From the NCBI GenBank assembly GCA_029379385.1, contig CM055618.1, forward strand, positions 10,860,134 through 10,924,133: a stretch of DNA of 64,000 nt, in the 5' to 3' direction. Below, in pieces: positions 59,571-64,000 of this stretch. Position 1 is the stretch's first letter. Each line of letters begins with the position of its first letter. A program made the translations under genes and the position numbers. The notes under the pieces are model-generated. The model ran no database searches, was not told where the DNA came from, and saw nothing but the letters and a program-made list of their open reading frames with translations. The stretch comes from Quillaja saponaria. Lineage: Eukaryota > Streptophyta > Magnoliopsida > Fabales > Quillajaceae.

Positions 59571-62500
59571 ATGTCGATTCTAAATCAACTATTTAATAGG
59601 GGCGTTTTTGGCACAAAATGGTGAGTTGCAAAATCGCTCCCTAGACTCTAACCCTTTCTCAATTTCTAGGTTCATTTCTCCCCAATTTGATTGATCGTTA
59701 GGTTTTTCTTAGTCAATGAGCTTAATTTTTCTTGTTTACATTGCTTACTTATATAATTAATTAGTTCAATTGGCATACTATTCTATGCACCTAACACCAA
59801 AATTCAAGTTGAAGTTTTGAACTTTTCTGTTGTTGGGTTTTGGGTCACTTGAATTGCATGATATATCCTACTGGATTTCAGGTAATGGGTTTTTTATATT
59901 AATTTTTGAACTTCTTTGTTGATAGAAATGAGATGTTTCTATAGAATATCATTGATCCTTTAGTAGATTGGTAGTTCCCTTAGTGGTCAAAAGTCGAGAT
60001 CTTATCATGCATTAGATTTGAACGAATTTCTTTGGTTTTGATTGTTAAATCGTATAATCAACATGTGAGGATGGGTTTTGTAGCAAAACATGCTTGAGCT
60101 TGGCAATTTCACGTATTAAACTGCTGCAAAACAAGAGAGACGTGCAGCTCAAACAGATGCGCAAGGAGATAGCCCAATTTTTACTGGCTGGTCAGGAGGC
60201 AATAGCTCGTATTCGGGTAACCCATTAATTTATGATCAATGATGGGTAATTAATTGGACTCCTTTTATTCCCCATATTCTGACTATTCCTGTATCTTTTT
60301 TCTCATATCGATTTAACTAGGTGGAGCATGTTATAAGAGAACAAAATATATGGGCTGCTTATGAAATATTAGAGCTGTTCTGTGAATTTGTTTTGGCACG
60401 TGTTCCTATTATTGAAAGCGAAAAGTAAGTTCAGTAATCATAGCTCACAATGATATGTTCTTATTGAGAATGGAGATACTGTATCTCCTGATATAATTGC
60501 CTTTGTTGACAATGGAAACTCGAAACTACTGGTTTTATAGTTTTGCAAATTATATACTAATCTTCTGCTGGGATACTTGTGTTTGATTTGACCCTTGCAT
60601 TTTTTCATAATAGTCTAGTTAAAAGCTTGGAAAAATCTATCTGCTATATGCTTCTCCTGTCTTTCCAGAAATGATGATTGCCTCTTACTGGAAACTTGAT
60701 CCTTTACGTAGATGTATCTGGGATAATTTCCTTTCCAAGTAAATCTAATTGATGTAAATTATCATGTAGAGCTGAAACTGTCATGGTCCATTAGCTGTTT
60801 TCTCTTTTTTTATTGTTATACTATCAAATAATCCTGTATATACATAAACTCACTTCAAAAATGCGGACGCATACAGTGACCTGAAAATAGAAAATCCTAC
60901 ATTTAATGAGAATTAAGATAAGGATTAATATTATCATCGAAGAGGTTAGAAGCAGAACAGTTGTGTAACTTGTAAGAGAAAGTAATAGGAGTATAAACTA
61001 TGTAAGAGGGAGTGAAAGACAGGGAATGTCAACAACCATCTGCATAACACGTGGTAGAGGATAGCATGCAGACAGGAAGCAAGTTGAATTGATAACAACA
61101 AAGTATATGAGAATTAAGAAACAAATTAATGCATTAGTTTTACCATTACTGTCATCTTTATGGATATAAATATTCAAAACTTCTGCCGAACAAGTCCATC
61201 TTCTTAGACAACTAGCATCTTCCCTCTCCCCCAACCCCCCTTTCTTTTTCTAAGGATCAGAGCCATTCAATTGACAGTCTTAGTAGAAAGAGCCTAAAAA
61301 TGCAGATGTAACTGCAATTATTGAACAACAGCAATCATTGCTAATTTTCTGGGGGGCACTCCACCTTATTTTAATTTCACATGTAAGTTTTCATTGATTC
61401 TCTTTCTAACACAGAGTACTTACTATTATTATGACAATCAATTCTTTGAGCAACTAAACAAGGAGGGGCTTTTCTGATATGCAAAACAATATATGCATTT
61501 TTTTTGTTTTACTAAAATCATGTCAACCAGATTTAACTTTCATTGTTCACATAATAGGGATTGTCCTCCTGAATTACGAGAAGCTGTTGCAAGCATAATT
61601 TTTGCTGCTCCTAGATGTTCAGATGTGCCAGATTTGTTGCACATCAAGAATTTATTTACTACAAAATACGGGAAGGAATTCATCTCCACAGTGTCTGAGC
61701 TTCGTCCTGATTCAAGTGTCAATCGTACAGTGAAGTGTCCCTGACTGAATCTCAATGTATTTATACTTTGGTGGCACATTTGCCATCTTTTAGTACCAAT
61801 TTAACTTTTATTGTGCTTATTTTCTTGTAGATAATTGAAAAGCTTTCTGTTAGTGCTCCATCGGTGGAGGCAAGGCTCAAGGTGTTGAAGGAAATTGCAG
61901 TAGAGCACAATCTGAAATGGGATTCTTCTAAAACTGTGGCAGAATTCAGTAAAAAACATGAAGATCTCTTGGTACTATTACTAATTGATGTTTCAGGGTT
62001 TTCTTTTCTTTTATTCCCGTTGTTCTTTTCCTATTCTCTTGAAGGGCAGACCCTGGTTAATCTCTTGACACAATTATCTGTTCATGATCAAACACTCTTG
62101 TTATCCACGGGTTCATTCTTGATATTAAAGAGCAACTAGCCAATATATAAGCCATCTTTCATCTAGTGGATCTTACCACCTCTTTTCCTGCATCCAGAAT
62201 TTACTGAAAGTTTCATTCAAGCAACTTGATCAAGGTTCTTTCAGATATTTCGTGCAATGATTGCATCCACATTTATCTGTTTTCAGAACAGCTCCTTCTT
62301 CTTATTCTTCTCTCTTATTAAGGCCTGAGCGCACCTGCTATATGTGAATTGCCTGTCTTTTGCTGGCCCTACCGGCGAACTTCCTTCAATATAGTAGGAT
62401 GCCTCTGGGTCATCCACAATTATGTCTATATACTTAAAACCCCTTCTTGTCACTGTGCTATCCCTAATTCTTCTAAAGGGATAAAGGGGCTGACACATAA

Positions 62501-63001
62501 ACTGCTTCATGCATTTGACTAAATGATTTTCATCCAATCCCAACTTTATCTCTTTCTTTTGTGACATTTATTGGTACCCTTCTGTAACTTAATATCTTCT
62601 CATATTACCTCCAGGGTGGAGCTAAGCCAATAGGTAGTGGGGCTGCAGTTGCTCAAACTTTCAGAAAACAGGGTTCTTTTAAACCATCACCTTCTAATGG
62701 CGCACAATCTGTTACACCTGGGGATAGTAAACATTCTAAACATTTTGAAGCTGATCATAGCCCTTCCAAGAATGCATCATTTCTTAGTGCTAATGAAATT
62801 GAACCATCACCAAGAAGTTATGATGTGGTACCTGTTAGTGATTTGAATATTGAAACAAGACCACAATCTTCTGATGTCTTTGAGAAAGCTCGAGTTGCCA
62901 TTGCCTCAGCAGAACGCGCTTCTGCAGCTGCTCGTGCAGCTGCTGCACTGGCGCACATTAAATTTCCAATACTGCAGCTAGAAGAAGGGAAGTCTTCATA
63001 G
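59571..63001 (+). CDS. IST1-like protein, ESCRT-III regulator
   Basis: Member of the IST1/'regulator of Vps4 activity' family, which acts in multivesicular body sorting. Six exons: 59571-59620, 60084-60216, 60321-60424, 61558-61729, 61831-61971 and 62615-63001; 987 bases, 328 residues, all in phase. The IST1 helical core occupies about residues 5-200: KTCLSLAISRIKLLQNKRDV, QLKQMRKEIAQFLLAGQEA, VIREQNIWAAYEILELFCEF, DCPPELREAVASIIFAAPRC, LLHIKNLFTTKYGKEFIS and IEKLSVSAPSVEARLKVLKE. The C-terminal third is Ser/Pro-rich and disordered, then an Ala-rich helix with ARVAIASAERASAAARAAAA. This tail is where family members carry VPS4-binding MIM motifs, but none is obvious by eye. Confidence 0.92.
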
Positions 63002-64000
63002 TGCTCAAGGGGATGAATAAACTTTATATCTCACAGCTGGAAGCAACAATTGCAACCCCCGAAGAAAGGATTAATTTTGTGCTTCAATCAAGTAAGCTTT
63101 TGAACACTTGTTAGCAGTGATAAGAATTATGCTATCTTATATCTCATGTAGTTAGTGTGCCATGTATCTGTTTAATGCTCTGGAGCAAAGGCGGTTGCTC
63201 TCTAACCATAATTCTCTGTTAATTTACTCTTATTAAAAATATACCATATTGCACAGGTCTTCCATACTTGACAGGGTTTGATTGTTCCTAATCAGGAACT
63301 TTTAGTAACATAATGTTCAACAAAATTCTAAATTTCTCTGGCTCCGTTTTATGTAGAGAATTGGAATGCCTAATTTCAATGAAATTTTAGTTTATGTACA
63401 TTTTAAAAATGAAATGTCAAATCTTATCTCAATTACAAGATAGTGAGAAACAATTGTGAAGTTTCATATTCCATTTTTAAGAATAATGATACAATTATAA
63501 TTCTAAATTATTTTTATAATGAATTAAATTTGTGCATATGCAACCATTGGCTGGCCACCATCCGTGGCAGCACGCATTGTACTAGATCATCGCCCACATT
63601 GTCTACTCGGCGACCTCCACGCCAATGCGGCCACCATCATGTGGAGATCGTGCGAGACATAGCGACCACCATCACGTTGAGATCGTGCGAGACATATACA
63701 AGCGTCATAGAAGACGGTAACCGCCACTAGACAATCATTGAAGACAATAACCACCATTTGAGACCGGTAACCACCACTCAACAATCATTGAAGACAGTAA
63801 CCACCATTCAAGACCGGCAGCAGCGACGAGAATCAAAGGATGTGACTGAAGAAAGTAGAAGAAACAGACCCTAACTTTGGTTAATTACCCTTGTGAGAAA
63901 TAGAGAAGGAGAATGCTTCTCATCCTCATACAGTCAAGGATGTGAATTCATAAAGTAAAACAGAACAAGAAAAAGGCAAAGGAGAGGAAAATATAATAAA
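63002..64000. other. Downstream region with minisatellite-like repeats
   Basis: One kilobase after the IST1-like stop. From about 63590 the base composition becomes GC-richer and repetitive (listed separately). Open frames on both strands at 63443-63784 fall in this repeat and are unlikely to be genes. Confidence 0.45.
63620..63822. repeat. Minisatellite-like tandem repeats
   Basis: Two unit types. A unit of about 36 bases (ccaccatcaYgt.gagatcgtgcgagaca) occurs twice at about 63630-63692. A unit of about 50 bases (acaatcattgaagacaRtaa plus ccaccattYRagaccgg) occurs twice at about 63730-63822. Copies differ by a few bases. Confidence 0.7.

Noticed and set aside
1..64000. CRISPR arrays, operons or bacterial defence systems
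   Set aside because: The sequence is plant nuclear DNA with spliced genes; no regularly spaced repeat array exists.

Overview
The window is nuclear DNA from a flowering plant, almost certainly a eudicot. Most genes are split by GT-AG introns, intergenic DNA is very AT-rich, and the gene families are plant-specific (R2R3-MYB, PLS-class PPR, VQ protein, adenylate isopentenyltransferase, IST1-like). Microsatellites, MITE-like elements, a LINE and a nuclear copy of plastid DNA lie between the genes. I cannot name the species. All coordinates and exon structures were read by eye from the sequence.

Layout. 0-2.3 kb (+): last seven exons of glutaminyl-tRNA synthetase. 6.6-7.6 kb (-): MYB62/MYB116-type R2R3-MYB gene with a one-base frameshift in exon 1. 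12.3-14.4 kb (+): an acyl-lipid thioesterase (ALT-type hotdog) pseudogene with several lesions. 15.3-17.6 and 19.3-21.4 kb (+): tandem universal stress protein genes with matching internal exon lengths. 21.9-24.1 kb (-): complete nine-exon S1/P1-type nuclease gene, ENDO2-like. 25.8-26.8 kb (+): intronless gene for an unrecognised plant protein with one membrane segment. 27.7-30.9 kb: layered insertion of 5'-truncated LINE, plastid trnI-CAU/rpl23 segment and MITE, bracketed by an exact 23-bp direct repeat. 31.1-31.7 kb (-): VQ-motif gene with a one-base deletion before the motif. 36.8-37.9 kb (-): intronless IPT1-type cytokinin synthase gene. 38-49.7 kb: gene-poor, AT-rich, with MITE-like elements. 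49.7-51.4 kb (-): intronless PPR E/E+ gene. 51.8-57.8 kb (+): eight-exon monoacylglycerol-lipase-like plastid hydrolase gene. 59.6-63.0 kb (+): six-exon IST1-like ESCRT-regulator gene.

The genes do not form a pathway or operon; this is an ordinary plant gene neighbourhood. I found no convincing novel system. The best second-look items are the nested LINE/plastid/MITE block, the ALT pseudogene, and the recurrence of single-base frameshifts in short base runs. That recurrence could reflect gene decay or residual assembly error and should be settled before any of these genes is called dead.
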